Assembly (NCBI RefSeq): GCF_001898805.1
Contig: NZ_MKVJ01000001.1
Span: 129,990-193,989 of the forward strand
Reading direction: 5' to 3'
From: Leifsonia sp. 71-9
Lineage (GTDB): Bacteria > Actinomycetota > Actinomycetes > Actinomycetales > Microbacteriaceae
Length of the DNA: 64,000 nucleotides
The notes below the pieces were generated by a model. It did no database searches. It saw only the letters and a program-made list of their open reading frames with translations, and was not told the DNA's origin. Shown here one piece after another: positions 63,876 through 64,000 of this stretch. Positions within the stretch are counted from its first letter, which is position 1. Each line of letters opens with the position of its first letter. The position numbers were made by a program, and so were the translations under genes.

Positions 63876-64000
63876 TCAGTACCAGTTGACGGACTGCGAG
63901 TGCCCCCACGCCGAGCACGGGGTGCCGTACGAGCGCGAGATGTAGTCGAGGCCCCACTTCACCTGCGTGGTGGCGTTGGTGGCCCAGTCCGTGCCGAACG
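63876..64000 (-). CDS. Lysozyme-like exported protein, C-terminal fragment
   Basis: The window cuts this gene; the last 40 codons are present. They encode FGTDWATNATTQVKWGLDYI and then SRSYGTPCSAWGHSQSVNWY at the C-terminus. This matches the end of the protein at 7884-8594 almost position by position (GADWATNPATQITWGL and YGTPCGAWGHSQSTGWY), so it is a paralogue with the same cell-wall-directed domain. Confidence 0.8.
   Translation of the reverse strand, partial: FGTDWATNATTQVKWGLDYISRSYGTPCSAWGHSQSVNWY

Overview
The window is chromosomal DNA from a high-GC actinobacterium. Strong G/C third-position bias, many GTG starts, TANNNT-type -10 boxes placed directly in front of start codons, and the blocks xerC-M23 peptidase-rpsB-tsf-pyrH-frr-cdsA and gatCAB-ligA-mnmA all point to Microbacteriaceae, probably Leifsonia or a close relative. 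The genus is an inference from remembered gene order, not from a search. I see no rRNA, tRNA, CRISPR array, prophage or insertion sequence.

Layout. 1-7.3 kb: the tail of XerC, an exported M23 peptidase, a sugar porter, then the translation and growth block rpsB-tsf-pyrH-frr-cdsA. 7.3-17.4 kb: a protein of four DivIVA repeats, an exported lysozyme-like protein, a small zinc-ribbon protein, an alpha/beta hydrolase, an AI-2E family permease, and a 922-residue DivIVA-like coiled-coil protein whose rod is 49 uninterrupted 11-residue repeats. A multi-pass exported protein, a thioredoxin-TPR protein and an NmrA-like oxidoreductase follow. 17.4-24.4 kb: alpha-glucan metabolism, with glgB and glgE leftward and glgP rightward. 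glgP carries a one-base frameshift at a G5 run. 24.5-30.9 kb: an amine-use locus, with a leftward operon (permease, copper amine oxidase, His-rich membrane protein) facing a rightward operon (second permease, IclR regulator) across a shared control region with two mirror-image operator-like sites. 30.9-45.6 kb: a GNAT acetyltransferase, YbaK deacylase, glgX, cysteine desulfurase, mnmA, ligA, a DUF1023 hydrolase, a Tat-exported phosphoesterase and gatCAB. 45.7-57 kb: a second YbaK-like protein, an MpaB/DUF2236 protein, an amino-acid permease with a thioesterase, an acyl-CoA ligase, a DUF6412 protein with a YidC paralogue, DUF1697, an aldo/keto reductase and dinB. 57-64 kb: an endonuclease/exonuclease/phosphatase protein, a GerW/YtfJ-like protein, a TPP riboswitch controlling a thiamine-precursor ECF transporter and a P-loop kinase, a zincin-like metallopeptidase, a MetE-like protein with an HxC...C zinc-site signature, and the end of a second lysozyme-like protein.

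Four signals deserve attention. The first is the hendecad rod protein at 10.8-13.5 kb. The second is a uniform arrangement in which about twenty genes have a -10 hexamer ending 6 or 7 bases before the start codon, which predicts leaderless mRNAs and settles several starts. The third is the mirrored operator pair of the amine locus. The fourth is the frameshifted glgP next to otherwise intact glycogen genes.
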